Assembly: GCF_032854445.1 (NCBI RefSeq)
Contig: NC_088298.1
Coordinates: 1,103,474-1,167,473 of the forward strand
Length of the DNA stretch: 64,000 nt
From: Liolophura sinensis
Taxonomy: Eukaryota > Mollusca > Polyplacophora > Chitonida > Chitonidae
Reading direction: 5' to 3'
The translations under genes were made by a program, and so were the position numbers. Below the pieces are notes generated by a model. It was given only the letters and a program-made list of their open reading frames with translations, had not been told where the DNA came from and did no database searches. Every line of letters starts with the position of its first letter. Position 1 is the first letter of the stretch. This document shows positions 9,558-19,810 of the stretch, piece after piece.

Positions 9558-10844
9558 TCAACTGGCGAAGTCACAGAGCACGTTTCGGCTTTGGTCTATT
9601 TCTATGATATTGCTGAATTCAGCGTAGCACACCACGTTAATGGTTTCCGGCAGTGGTTTGGCAAACCGCATCTCCAGGCGCAAATCCCCTTTTTGTACCA
9701 GGTTCAGTTGGTGGTCATCGTGGAGGCTAGGGGTCAAGTCGAAACAAAACAGCGTGTGGCCTTCGGCGAATGTGGTGCGCTTGATATTGTTTCCCTCGTC
9801 GTGGAACGCTTTCCCCGTGTGGGTAAAGAGGTTCATGTACGTGCGGATGAAATTCTCGTTCTCAAAGTCGGGTGTCAGGGGCTTGGTTGGAATCTGACGA
9901 CCGCCGACGTACAAGGCGACGAAGTTTGTGTAGTAGTGTCGGAAACGAAACGGGTTTTTAGTGTAGTCCACGTCAAAAGCCTTGTTGCTCACACACCCCA
10001 CCGCTAAACGTGTCGGTAAGCTGCCCAGAAATAGGTTTTGTTCATTGATGAGATTGTGACCTCTGGGGACAGAGAAATACTTGATTGGGTACTTGGCAGG
10101 AGCTTTGGCCAAGGCTTTCAAATGCCCCAGTTGTACACCGCTGGTGATTTTCACTTTGCGCACAAAGATCAAGACCTCCTCCAAGCGGGTCTTGTAGCCG
10201 GGAGCGGCTTCATCGGACATCAAAGCAAACGAATCCTTAACCGGGGTGAGACGGATGCGGACAGTGACGTTGTTGAGCAGGTGTCGGTGTTGCAGGAACA
10301 TGTCACAATGCAGGCGACCCAGCATGTCAACCGACCGACTTTCAGCCGTGCAGGTCAGCCGATCGACAAACCCGGCGTTGGTGTCACTCATCGTGTCAAA
10401 CTTTCCTGGGGTGTCCGCATACCACAAGGCAGCAGACAGCTGGCTATTTTTAACCTCTTTACCGTAAGACAACAATGTCTCCAAGTAAGCCCGGTATGGG
10501 TACATGTTGGTGGACGGCGTGATGAGTTTATCGTTCAGGGAGACGTCGACCTGTCGCCACATGGATTGTATCCACAGGTTAGTCGGAGCCACCTTCTTGT
10601 CAGCCGTCCCGTCCCCGTTGAGGATTTTTGCCTTCACGTACAGCATGGTGTTGGCCAAGTCCAAGTAAGTGTCCGCGTCGGCGTTGGTGATGACAAATTC
10701 CACAGGTCCCACATCACTCAGGCTGGCGATGGGGCTGTAAGCATCCCAGCGGCCTTCTCGAGCGCTGGTGTCGGTCGGGGGTAAGGTCCACAAATCAAAC
10801 TTACTGCTGACGGACGGGCAGCATTCGGGGTGGGGAAGAGCCAT
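9558..10844 (-). CDS. MCP: Polinton major capsid protein (copy A)
   Basis: Open frame of 428 residues from an ATG at 10844, starting MALPHPECCPSVSS. It is collinear with the 436-residue copy at 52031-53341 and differs from it at few residues. Length, position next to protease and penton genes, and recurring beta-rich segments fit the double jelly-roll major capsid protein of Polintons, which forms the hexagonal capsomers of a presumed icosahedral particle. No signal peptide or membrane segment is seen. This part looks whole or nearly so. Confidence 0.8.
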   Translation of the reverse strand: MALPHPECCPSVSSKFDLWTLPPTDTSAREGRWDAYSPIASLSDVGPVEFVITNADADTYLDLANTMLYVKAKILNGDGTADKKVAPTNLWIQSMWRQVDVSLNDKLITPSTNMYPYRAYLETLLSYGKEVKNSQLSAALWYADTPGKFDTMSDTNAGFVDRLTCTAESRSVDMLGRLHCDMFLQHRHLLNNVTVRIRLTPVKDSFALMSDEAAPGYKTRLEEVLIFVRKVKITSGVQLGHLKALAKAPAKYPIKYFSVPRGHNLINEQNLFLGSLPTRLAVGCVSNKAFDVDYTKNPFRFRHYYTNFVALYVGGRQIPTKPLTPDFENENFIRTYMNLFTHTGKAFHDEGNNIKRTTFAEGHTLFCFDLTPSLHDDHQLNLVQKGDLRLEMRFAKPLPETINVVCYAEFSNIIEIDQSRNVLCDFAS

Positions 10845-10875
10845 GGCTTGTGTATGGGCGCGTGCGCGTGTGTGT

Positions 10876-11340
10876 TTAGCTGAAAATATCCGGTGGATTC
10901 AGGGCATTCGATGTGGCTCGAGCTTTGATGTGTCTTCTTCTGAGCTTGACGGTACGTCTTTTAAGTCCCACGTGTCGGTGACGAGTGGGCGTGACGCGTG
11001 GTGTCTTCCGTTTGATAGGCTCACCCAGTAACCGCTGTCGGGCGTAGCGACTAGCTTTGACCAGCAGCTGTTTTCCAGTCGCCAAACCGCATCGTTTCAA
11101 AGCCTGTTGTGGTGACACGCCCCCACTCAACACGTCCCCCACGACTTGCAGTCCGGTTCGTAACGCCGTTTTGCCCAGTGCTTTCACAGCCGGCGAGGTT
11201 AACAAGGGTTGTGGGAGCAGTTTGCTGAGACCGCCCAGCAAACCGTGACCGCGCTGGACAGCCACACCCCGAAACACAGGTAACCCACCTCCGCCGGCTT
11301 GTTTGGTGTAATAGTCGATGTAAGCCTGCTGTGATGCCAT
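10876..11340 (-). CDS. Basic glycine-rich core/minor virion protein (copy A)
   Basis: 154 residues. The N-terminus is Gly-rich (QAGGGGLPVFRG), the middle has hydrophobic helices, and the C-terminal third is strongly basic with RKTPR- and KRR-type clusters. This pattern is shared by a conserved Polinton gene located between penton and major capsid genes. By analogy with adenovirus internal proteins (pVI or pX) a role in condensing DNA or lining the capsid is plausible but unproven. Its ATG overlaps the stop codon of the penton gene by one base. This part looks whole. Confidence 0.65.
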   Translation of the reverse strand: MASQQAYIDYYTKQAGGGGLPVFRGVAVQRGHGLLGGLSKLLPQPLLTSPAVKALGKTALRTGLQVVGDVLSGGVSPQQALKRCGLATGKQLLVKASRYARQRLLGEPIKRKTPRVTPTRHRHVGLKRRTVKLRRRHIKARATSNALNPPDIFS

Positions 11341-12112
11341 TATTGCAAGGGTAAAGCACGCCGCTGTCGAAAGTGAAGTGTGAGCACCACTTTACCGCGT
11401 TCAAATGCGACGGATTGACCCGTGTCGTCCCTAATATCAATGTCCACCGTCGAGAAATGTTTGGACTGCACGGGGATGTATTCCACGTGTTGGAAAGTCT
11501 TGGACGCGTGCTCCCCATACTGCCCTTCCGTGGTAACCGTCCGCAGCAGCGGGGCCAACGTGTCCCCCACCACACGCGGTTCGATAATGTCTGTGTACAC
11601 GTACAGCGTGGGTGTGTTGATCGTTAAATCCTGTGCACCGACATACATGAGGTCCGCCGGTCCCATGACCCATCCGTACGGTAAATTCATGAGTTCCATT
11701 AGCCGCGGGCTGAAACCAAGCCCCAGTGGTTTCTCAAACCGCTCGCTGTATTTCCGCTGCATATCGTCGAACTCAAACGTTAAGTCCCCGGCGTGCTCCT
11801 GGAGATCGCAGATCTCTGTCTCGCTTAACAATTTGGTCAACGCCAGGCCAGGTCTTTGGGTGTCGGGTAGTAGCCGGCTGGTAATATGAGCTTATGCGTA
11901 CCGTGGTGCGAGTCCTTTGGGGAGTCTATGGTATACCACACTTCACCTGACCGCACGTTAAACCAGGTCCGGGGATACTGTATTTCGACCAGCCCACATT
12001 CCCAGTCACCTGTCAAATGGATGGGGCGGGGTAATTGGGTGGTGAAACGCGTCAAGGTATTGTTGGGGAAGTAGTCGAGCGAGCTGTTACTGGGTAGCGT
12101 CACGTAAAACAT
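11340..12112 (-). pseudogene. Polinton minor capsid (penton) protein (copy A)
   Basis: It starts MFYVTLPSNSS and carries the conserved early segment GDWECGLVEIQYPRTW, typical of the Polinton single jelly-roll penton protein that closes the capsid vertices. It ends in a one-base stop/start overlap with the core protein gene. Compared with other Polintons the order penton, core, major capsid is normal. The copy appears lightly broken. Confidence 0.7.
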
Positions 12113-12176
12113 GGTGTGGATGAGATGATCTCCCTCAGGTGGGCTGATCGTTTTGTCCTCTGGCACCTGTATTTAA

Positions 12177-12838
12177 TTAATAGGGACCCCACCTTAGCGG
12201 GCGTATGAAAGATGAAGCGGGCCGGAGTTCAGGTCGCTGGCCTCGTCGCGTCTTCTTGGGTCGCTTTGGTGTGGTGTGTGTGGTGTGTGTGGTACTAGAG
12301 GCGGTAGTGGTGGAGGCCCTGGTTTTTTTTTGTTCTGTGGGCTGGTCGGGGTTCTGGTGATCGGAGGATTCCCCAGCTCGGCGGATGTGCTCATTTTTTC
12401 CCGCACCCAAGCCCGGTAGTGATCCTGGGGTGCTGAGCGTTCGTGTGAGGGGCCAGGGGTGGTAGGGGTGGTAGGCTAAAGGGTCTGGGTTGGTTTGTCT
12501 ACCATCGCCTTGTCCGCCTCGCTCAAAAAACGACTGGGCGTGGGTTTGGCATGAGGTGGGATCGACCTCGGTCGCTGCCCGATTTGGTATTGATCTTGAA
12601 ACGTTCGGTACCGTTGAAGGGTGTGGTGATATCGCTGTATTTTCTCCTCGTCCGAGAGAGTCCTGTCGTGGAGGATCGAGGCCAACTCTCAATCGAGCGT
12701 GTTGAGGGCTTTCACCGTACTGGGGACGGGGTATGGGGAGCTGGGGTAGGCTAGGGGTGGGTGGGCTGGAGGTGAAGGTCGTGTGAGCGTCTCTAAGAGC
12801 CGCGGCTCGACCAAGGCCATTTTCTTGGCGTGCTGCAT
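12177..12838 (-). pseudogene. Pro/Ser-rich Polinton protein, function unknown (copy A)
   Basis: Low-complexity Pro, Ser and Thr sequence with one conserved island containing MASILHDR, LSDEEKIQRYHHTLQRY and a FLSEADKAM motif. The island is probably helical and resembles a segment I recall from other Polintons, for which I know no function. It is packed directly against the small basic gene upstream and the penton gene downstream. Broken lightly in this copy. The function call is left open. Confidence 0.5.
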
Positions 12839-13224
12839 TACCTGCCACCAGCTATAGCCTTACTAGTGACACCCTTAACGACACCGCCGACAACACCCCC
12901 GAGAACGGCTGGTACAATGGCTTTGGCGAGGAGGGGGGCGAGTAGCAGTGGCAGGAATCCACCACATTGAACAATCCGTCCTTTGTTATGCAGGGGAACA
13001 CTTTTCTTCACCAAAGTGCGAAGACCCGTCTTGTGTCGCTGTAACTTCACCTTCTGAGCCGGCGAGAGTGGAACGTTTCCATTTAACACATTCTTAGCAC
13101 ATTCACACAAGCACCGGAGTAATCTTGGATCGTTACCCCGCAGCACAGCCTGACGAATAGAGGGGGTGGCTCGTGCGAGCAGGGTTAATAAGGGACCGTA
13201 ACGTTGGAGACGGCGTGACCTCAT
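12838..13224 (-). CDS. Small basic/hydrophobic Polinton protein (copy A)
   Basis: About 128 residues from the ATG at 13224. The N-terminal half is basic, with a conserved core (IRQAVLRGNDP, then CECAKNVLNGNVPLS). The C-terminus is hydrophobic and Gly-rich (LLLAPLLAKAIVPAVLGGVV), like a membrane-active or capsid-embedded segment. Proteins of this form are widely conserved in Polintons without an assigned function. Its stop overlaps the start of the Pro-rich gene. A diverged relic of this gene lies at 19260-19385. It looks whole. Confidence 0.65.
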   Translation of the reverse strand: MRSRRLQRYGPLLTLLARATPSIRQAVLRGNDPRLLRCLCECAKNVLNGNVPLSPAQKVKLQRHKTGLRTLVKKSVPLHNKGRIVQCGGFLPLLLAPLLAKAIVPAVLGGVVGGVVKGVTSKAIAGGR

Positions 13225-13285
13225 CACGGGTAGTCGTCGTGAGAGCAACTGAGGTGATAGACTGTGTGTTCAAAGTTTTATGATG

Positions 13286-13700
13286 ACACACTGACCTAGT
13301 CACCGCTCGCCGCAATAATACACTGTTTTACCAGTCCGTCAGCTGACACGTCAGCCAGCCCACCCACCACCCTACCCACCAGCCAGCCCACCAGCCAGCC
13401 AACCAGCCAGCCAGCCAGCCAGCCAACCAAAAACAAACTGATGTGACAGATTGTAGGTTCAAAGTTGGTATTATGACTTGGGGAGATAGGTGTGTTATGT
13501 TTATGATGACACACACACACTGACACACTGACCTAGTCACCGCTCGCCGCAATAATACACTGTTTTACCAGTCCGTCAGCTGACACGTCAGCCAGCCCAC
13601 CCACCAGCCAGCCCACCAGCCAGCCAGCCAAAACAAACTGATGTGATAGATTGTAGGTTCAAAGTTGGTGTTATGACTTGGGGAGATAGGCGTGTTGAAT
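13286..13700. repeat. Tandem duplication with CCAGCCAGCC tracts
   Basis: Two direct units (about 13286-13522 and 13523-13700) share TGACACACTGACCT, a CGCAATAATACACTG block, GTCAGCTGACACGTCAGCC, CCAGCC tracts and GGTTCAAAGTTGGT. Polinton B has a single unit at about 49440-49600, so the duplication is specific to copy A. Confidence 0.75.
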
Positions 13701-14221
13701 CTTCCCGGGGAAAATGTGGATGCGAAGTCGCAGGTGATCGGGTGTGGTTTGCTTGAAATCCACCAGCAAATACCCGTGAGGTTCAGCCGTGGCATCTTCA
13801 AAGGCCTCGCGCACATACTGTGTCCGCCCTGGAGCCATTTGTTTAGCGATCGTGGTAATTTGGGATACATCTCGCGGGTTTTTGAACAACACCAAGTAGT
13901 GTGCGTTCAGACTGATGGTTCGATGGTCTTTGGTTTTGTTAAACAAATTCTGCACGATGTACACCACGCTGATATTGCGGTGGTGACTGCCTTTGGTGAA
14001 GAGTCGAAAGTGGACGGACTGGGCACACCTTCTTCAAACTGAACGTGAGGTAACGTGGTGTACAATGGGTGCCACTCCCCGTAACACCAGACGATGCGTT
14101 GTGGGGGTGGATGAATGAGAGCTTGAGCGTGTTCTACTAACCGTTTCACAAACACAGACTTCCCAGATCCCGTCGGTCCGCTGACAATGCAGGTAAAGGG
14201 ATGCTCCCACCGCGTGTCCAT
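13680..14221 (-). pseudogene. Polinton packaging ATPase, A32/FtsK-HerA type (copy A, broken)
   Basis: The Walker A loop (GPTGSGKSVFVKR) lies near the N-terminus, and the C-terminal part holds the conserved segment NPRDVSQITTIAKQM. The family pumps genome DNA into capsids. The gene stands between the membrane-protein gene and the small basic gene, as in Polinton B. This copy is broken at one place or so; see 48826-49443 for the whole form. Confidence 0.75.
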
Positions 14222-14229
14222 GGGAAGAA

Positions 14230-14796
14230 CTAGGTCCGTCGGCGGTTTGGATCGTCGTACGGGTGGGGGTGGTGGATAGTGGGGGGAATGACGGCAGGTG
14301 ATGGTGCGTGTGTTACCTGCGTTGCCTGTGTTGTGTTAGGGGGTAGATAGACAAGTGTGGAAATGATGCTAGGTATTGGTGTGGTGGGGTGAGTAGGGGT
14401 GGGTGAAGGAGGTGAGGAGTTTGAGGCGTTTGAGGAGTTTGAGGAGAGTGGGTGCCGTCGGTGTAGTGTGGTTGTGGTGGGTGTGGAGGGTTGTGGCGTG
14501 GGAGTTCGATCCCAGCTCGGGGTAATGGCGCTAGTGGTAGTGGCGGCGTTCTCGGCATTGTCAAACCGATGGGCAATTGACGGTGGTTGGGGTGGCGATA
14601 CAGGTGTCCCAATCCAGCGGAAACGCGTCTTGTTCAATTATCCTCGTAGATATTGCAGGGTTGACTGGTCTTGGAGCAGTAGTAGGCTGAGTTCCGCAGC
14701 CAATCCACCCACTAAAGCACCGATGTACAAGAGAACGCCCAGTACGGCTGCTACGGTCCCTTTATTCTCGCGCAAGCCTTGTATTCACCGATCCAT
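14230..14796 (-). pseudogene. Single-pass membrane protein with Ser/Thr/Pro-rich tail (copy A)
   Basis: Counterpart of 48206-48817. The N-terminal part has a hydrophobic segment followed by a conserved patch (QLNKTRFRWIGTP), and the remainder is low-complexity Ser, Thr, Pro and His. The role is unknown. The copy is lightly broken. Confidence 0.5.
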
Positions 14797-14846
14797 CCCT
14801 TAAGGCAGGTCAGTTGGAAGTGGTAGCGATCCCGTTAGCCTCGGGT

Positions 14847-15971
14847 TTAAATACGTTTCACGTCCGTGGCCGGCACCCAAGAATTAAAGCTGGGTGGATA
14901 ACCGACCCACTTCACCCAATAGTACAGTTTTCCTCGCCGCCGCTCCCTTTTTAAAATCTTCTCCACCTGATAAAACTTATCCACCGCGGCTGTCACCGGT
15001 TGGAGTTCGGTTTCGTAAAACGTCCCTAGCAATTGGTCCCCGTTCAAATCCTCCAGTGTGTACACAGCAGGCTGTCGAGGGTGGGACCGGACGATGCGGA
15101 ACATTTCCGTGCTCCAATTCGGCAGGTATGATTATTCAAATTTCCCTTTCACTTTACTGATACGCACGAAATCACCGGCCCGATAACGGTGGACCGAACG
15201 TTTGACTGTGGGTGGACCGTACAAGACTTACCGGATTTCCTTCTGGTTCTGGGGGGTGACGTCGATAGGAGCTCGTCGTATGCTTCGGTGGTAGCCTTGA
15301 TTGTAACCGCGAACCAGCGCCGGTAAGGTGTCCAGGTATCGCCGAGTGTTGTGAGCGGTGAAATATTTGTACATGCGACCTTTCAAAGTGCGGTTGAACC
15401 GTTCTACCACGGAGGCTTTGGTTTCGTTAAACGTGTGAAAGAAAAACACCCCTTTGTCCTTTAAAAAGGCTTGAAACGGTCTGTTCAGAAACTCTTTCCC
15501 CTCGTCCGTTTGGAGGTACAACTGTCGGCGACCCGTCTTGAAAATCTGTTGAAAACGAGCCCCGGTTTTGGCCCGGAGTGGGATCACCCAGGCATACTTG
15601 GAGAGGACATCGATGCAGGTCAGTAGGTAACGGTTGTTGTCATTCTCTTTGGCGAACGCTGTCATGTCGACCAGGTCCGCCTGCCACTGACTGTCCATAC
15701 CCCCAAGCACCACTCGGTTACGCGGGTAATGGCGGCGTGCAGGCCGGTGGAGTGTGTACGTGTCCTGCTGAGCCAGCCAAGCCGACACGTGGGTTCGACT
15801 AACTTTGAGTTCCTGTTGTCGAGCTGCCTTGAGCAGGGTTTGAACCCCGCTGTAAGCCGCTGGACTGTCCGGGTTATAATACAAAGCATGGAGAGCGGTA
15901 TCGATCGGGTTTGAACCACGACCCGGCGTGACTGGTTTTTTTTTTTTCCGCCGTGGGTTGGTGCGAGGCAT
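14847..15971 (-). pseudogene. INT: Polinton integrase with C-terminal chromodomain (copy A, broken)
   Basis: Retrovirus-type integrase: catalytic-core segments with the DDE residues in LVDM, LQTDEGKEFLN and VVERFNRTLKGR, and a C-terminal chromodomain (YYWVKWVGYPPSFNSW). Polinton integrases insert the linear element, and the chromodomain is thought to guide target choice. The copy is broken in two or three places. The start is set by analogy with the first ATG of the whole copy at 47034. Confidence 0.8.
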
Positions 15972-16039
15972 AGTCCGCAACGTCGTCCTTACTGCTTGGT
16001 GTCTGTTGTGTGTAATGAGTGAACCTACCTCAGACCGCC

Positions 16040-16165
16040 TATATATAGTATAGAGTGGAGTGGGGTATAGTATGGTATAGTATAGTAGAGCATAGTAGAG
16101 TATAGTATAGTAGAGTAGAGTAGAGTATAGTATAGTATAGTAGAGTAGAGTAGAGTAGAGTCTCC
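16040..16165. repeat. Pentanucleotide microsatellite (TATAG/TAGAG)n
   Basis: A run of TATAG and TAGAG units just upstream of the integrase start in copy A. In Polinton B the same place has only a short CTATACTATATATAGG, probably the core TATA box, so the repeat has expanded in copy A. Confidence 0.85.
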
Positions 16166-16460
16166 AGTGTGCATGTATGTTTGGGTGTGGTGTCGATCCA
16201 GCCATCCGTACCACAGCCCACAGGTAGCCAGACAGGAAAATCCCACCGACAGGCTCTACGGTTCATAACACCGACCCTCTGCCTGCAGCAGTGAGCCTTC
16301 CTGGGCGAACAGTGTTGCAAAGACACGCTGAGCGATCCTACCCGCCAGCCAGCCTGCCCGCAGTCAGGCCGACAATGCTGTCAGCTGTGCTTTGTTTTGA
16401 CACGTGGTTTTTGTTTGGACACGTGTTTTTTTTGCTCGGCTGCGCCTTGTATACATTGTA

Positions 16461-16556
16461 TACATTGTTGCCAGCCAGCTAGCTGGTGCGTCCATACATA
16501 ATACATAGGAGCTATCGGGATAGATACCAACCCTAGCTTGACACACTGACCCAGTC
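16461..16556. promoter_or_regulatory. Upstream integrase module with shared motifs
   Basis: Contains TACATTGTTGCCAGCC (16461-16476) and an ATACATAGGAGCTATCGGGA block ending in TGACACACTGACCCAGTCC (from 16539). Closely related modules occur at 62722-62780 and 63486-63548. It sits upstream of the integrase gene, so a promoter role is possible; it may instead be a copy of a small mobile repeat. Confidence 0.5.
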
Positions 16557-16628
16557 CATATGAAAAAAAAGAAAACACAAAAACCGGGGATGGATTCCAT
16601 AGTAAGGTAACAGTATTATTATTATTAT

Positions 16629-16960
16629 TTACAGCAATGTACAGGTATGTAACACGGAGCGTTGATAGACCTCTGTGTGGTTGGGAGGGAGTCGCACTTC
16701 GTACATTAACGTGGGAAGAACAATCTCTACGTAATACGCTTGAATAGGTCGGGAATCCTCGACATGCTGACAGACGTCTTCAGTGTACCCCCGCAGCACC
16801 TGCAGTCGGCTCTCGTTCACCCTACCATCCGCAAACATACTACGAAGTACACCCGTGTAGCTTTGTAGGTCGGTGACGACAGCTACCCAGTCTTTCCATT
16901 GCGGTGTTGTACGGAGCTTCGCCAGGCCAGAAAAGACATAAAGAAGACACCGTCGTCATT
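16629..16960 (-). pseudogene. Small unknown Polinton gene at the integrase end (copy A)
   Basis: Encodes a helical segment with MFADGRVNESRLQVLRGYTE and HVEDSRPIQAYYVEI; the counterpart in Polinton B is 46580-46850. An AG acceptor-like site precedes it there, so it may be the second exon of a spliced gene. I do not recognise a family. The copy is broken. Confidence 0.45.
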
Positions 16961-17009
16961 CTAATGCCGTCACCGACCGAACCCTATCCACATCAATCAA
17001 AACGATAGA

Positions 17010-17033
17010 TAGATAGATAGATAGATAGATAGA
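17010..17033. repeat. (GATA)n microsatellite
   Basis: About six GATA units. The inverted counterpart in Polinton B is a (CTAT)n run near 46484-46505, so the repeat was present in the common ancestor. Confidence 0.9.
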
Positions 17034-17345
17034 CTATCCCTGAACAAACAGGTAAAGACAATAACCAACACAAAAGACCAGGGTCGTCAACCTGAAAACT
17101 TTTTTTTATTTTTTTTTCGAACTCGAACAGTGAACAAATCAACGAATGAACGAATAAATACATGCTGTAAGTGTCCATTATTTTGTTGTCACGATGAGAT
17201 ATGTCTCGTGATGACGATTGTATCGCCAACATGAAAGTCCCGACACTGGTCAATGTTTATAACGCGCACCACCCTAGTCATCTCCCTGTAAAAAACACAC
17301 ATAGGTAAAAAAACAAAACGAGAATGCATGAAGGGAAAAACAAAA

Positions 17346-19250
17346 CCTCCCTCATCCTCCTTGCGCACTGGACGACGCAACGCGGACCTTAACGAATTGA
17401 TCGAGAGAGAAAACAGAGCTGCTTTTGCGCATGACATCGGTTTTGGCGCGAATGAAATGGAGTTCACCCAGTTTTGGCGCAAACGACATGGAGCTCATCC
17501 ATTGGTTCGTTTTGGCGCGACATGGAGCTGATGCTCTTGGGCGTGACATCAGATTTGGCTGGACATGGAACTTGTGACCTCATTCACAGAGCGCGGACTC
17601 AACGACACACCTGCTCCTCCTCAATGCGACGCATTTGCAACTTTCCCTACTACTGATACTATTAAAATCACATTGTAAATATAGACTTAGTGTATTAGCA
17701 AACCACTGTCCAGATTTCTATTCCAACCGACTGGTGTGGCCTGCATTTGTTTATGTATTTATTTATTTGAGGTCAGAAAATGTTTGACTGATATTGTGCT
17801 TGATATACTTGTATTTCTCTTGTTGCAGGAGCCAGATATCTTTACCTCTGCATACCGGAAGTTAAGCAACGGATCTGCCCAGCCATTTTACGACTTCTTG
17901 AAGATATTGATCAACGCTGCCCTCACTGTCATGTCTATTCCCGAACGTGACTTGGCCTGGACTTAGGAGAGGGACAGGCAGGGCCACCCAACCCTGATGC
18001 TTGTTTAGACCAAGAACTTTAGGATGAGGGTTACCTCCGGGCCGTACGGCCTTGACCTCGAGGTTGCCATCTGACCCGGGAAGTGAGCCCGGTAGGAGGG
18101 CAGGTCTACAGGCACCTGCACTTCAGGCTGTATCAGGCCAGCTACCTGGGAATCACACAAGTGAAGGAGGGACGCTTGGTGGTCTGTGGATCCGGGTGGA
18201 ACCCCCGCACCACAGCATAATAATGCAGCATTTTTATCTCTATTTAGTTTTTTTTGGCCTTTTCGCTTACACGACGGCGGTGATGTTTTTGGTGGGGTAA
18301 CCCACCGACCTTGACCAGGTACCTGTCAATTCTCCTGATTTGCAGTCGTTAAGGCCTTATTGTGGTAGCGAGTCAGCGCTTTAACAAGGATAACCATACG
18401 TGTGTATCTTTCATAACTTCTTTTCGCATTTTTTTGCTGTGCCTAAGACTGTCTGAGGGAAATAAATATTTGTCACTGAAACGAAACACAGGACTTCCGT
18501 TTCTTTTTACTCACACAATGACCTTCATTTTCCTAGTGTTTACTGCTGCATTTTTCAACTACATGGCGGTGGAGATATCCTACCAACCACCTGACTTCAT
18601 GGACCGCTTTATTGACCTAATGGTTAGAGCGCCCGGCGCGAAGTTGGGTGGCCACCTGATCAAACCTGGATCGGGTCATACCAAACATTTTGGAAACGGT
18701 ACTCGCTTAAACGCTCAGCACTGAGAAGTTAGGGTAAGGAAACATGACTGGTTGGTCCGGTATCAGTATAATGTGACAGGGTGGGGTGCATGTCTATTAT
18801 CTTCTGCATGGACTCGCCCTGCCCCAAGACACAATATATGTACAAGCACCTAATGATCCCTCGTCGTTATATGACTGAAAAATTGTAAAGTACGAGTTTA
18901 AACCACAAGCATACATACATACATAAATCCACAAGCATACATACATAGATACATAATACATACACAAGCATACATATATACATACACAAGCATACATATA
19001 CACATACACAAGCATACAAACATTTATTCATGGTATAAAGAGCTAGCTGCAGGACTACGCCAAGAGATTCCTGGGAGACTTCTAGGCTGCCTCTGTTTAA
19101 AGGAGAAGAAATGACACTATAGGCTAAAAAGAGCGCATGTGTTTCTTCCGGTGGTACCTGCTGCATAATTTCGCGATTTTCCCTCGCGATACACGTAAAG
19201 CCTGAAAACGGCAAAGCTGGGAACAGTTGTATAGAATGTTGCAAATGTGT
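17346..19250. other. Flank beyond Polinton A, mostly unassigned
   Basis: At 17441-17520 there are three TTTTGGCGC strings in a degenerate ATGGAG-containing repeat; each fits the E2F consensus. A short exon-like frame (17830-17966, preceded by TTGTTGCAG) encodes EPDIFTSAYRKL and ends in a stop; I do not recognise it. Around 18270-18330 a TACACGACGGCGGTGAT string followed by GGGGTAACCCACC resembles the reverse complement of the SINE body seen at 6185-6455, strongly diverged. No complete gene is visible. Confidence 0.4.
18900..19022. repeat. ATACATACA-type tandem repeat
   Basis: Imperfect tandem array built from ACAAGCATACATA units with internal ATAC steps. Low-complexity DNA; the long minus-strand frame across it is not a gene. 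Confidence 0.85.
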
Positions 19251-19259
19251 CCGATTGGG

Positions 19260-19385
19260 GAGGAGGGAGTGTGTCGTTGAGTCACTGCTGTCTCGAACCA
19301 CCCACGCCATTCGACGCGCCGTGCTGCGCGGCAACGATCTGGATTGACTTCGGTGTTTATGTGAGTGTGCCAAGAATGTGTTAAA
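19260..19385 (+). pseudogene. Relic of an older Polinton (small basic gene fragment)
   Basis: Encodes fragments matching the small Polinton gene of 12838-13224: a IRRAVLRGND-like stretch, then CECAKNVLN. Nucleotide similarity is clearly lower than between Polintons A and B, so it is older. It directly precedes the Penelope-like element; a second relic lies just beyond the other side of that element. A fossil fragment, broken. Confidence 0.6.
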
Positions 19386-19810
19386 TAGACTTATGAATAG
19401 TTGTAATCAAAGCGCGACTGAGATATCTTAATTAATTATTATTTGACCTGGAACTCATTCATGAACTACGAATTAGAACTATGATATGGAATTCATGCCT
19501 TGAATATCCACGGACTACGAATGGTATATGAATGTCGGACATGACGCTATATTTATATTACCTGTGCATGCCCCGATTCTGCTTGTGGTTTGTGACCCTG
19601 TGGCGAGGCCTATGCACAATTATACCAATAACTATGAATTGCAACAATATGTATAGGACTAACGCTGGCAATAGTGGTGCATGTTCCCAGAGCGAGTCAA
19701 TAAATGATTCGTTTGCACTATGACCCATTTCCATCCGAATATCGGATATATTTGAGACCATTAAACTTGGTATTTCCACCAAACCGTGTTCTATCCAACT
19801 GAACGATTGT

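Larger units (their letters stand above)
1307..17345. mobile_element. Polinton A (Maverick), fossil copy
   Basis: Polinton-type element recognised from the full set of parts in the usual layout: pPolB on one strand, and on the other protease, major and minor capsid proteins, core protein, packaging ATPase and chromodomain integrase. The left edge is set by a block (1307-1430) also found at the integrase end of Polinton B (from 45031), reading inward in both, as expected for terminal repeats. On the right, homology to Polinton B stops near 17345, before the end of the element. The copy is broken, with about ten breaks, and a SINE sits in the polymerase. Protein similarity to Polinton B is high (the capsid proteins differ at few residues), so the two copies are fairly recent relatives. 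No absolute age can be given. Confidence 0.8.

Noticed and set aside
10038-10784. 248-residue plus-strand frame
   Set aside because: It is the antisense shadow of the major capsid gene; the same shadow appears opposite copy B. Codons follow the capsid frame.
13296-13552. Frames rich in GWLAGWLVGW repeats
   Set aside because: They translate CCAGCC simple repeats in a duplicated non-coding stretch.
18797-19373. Tyr/Cys-rich minus-strand frame
   Set aside because: It translates an ATACATACA repeat array.
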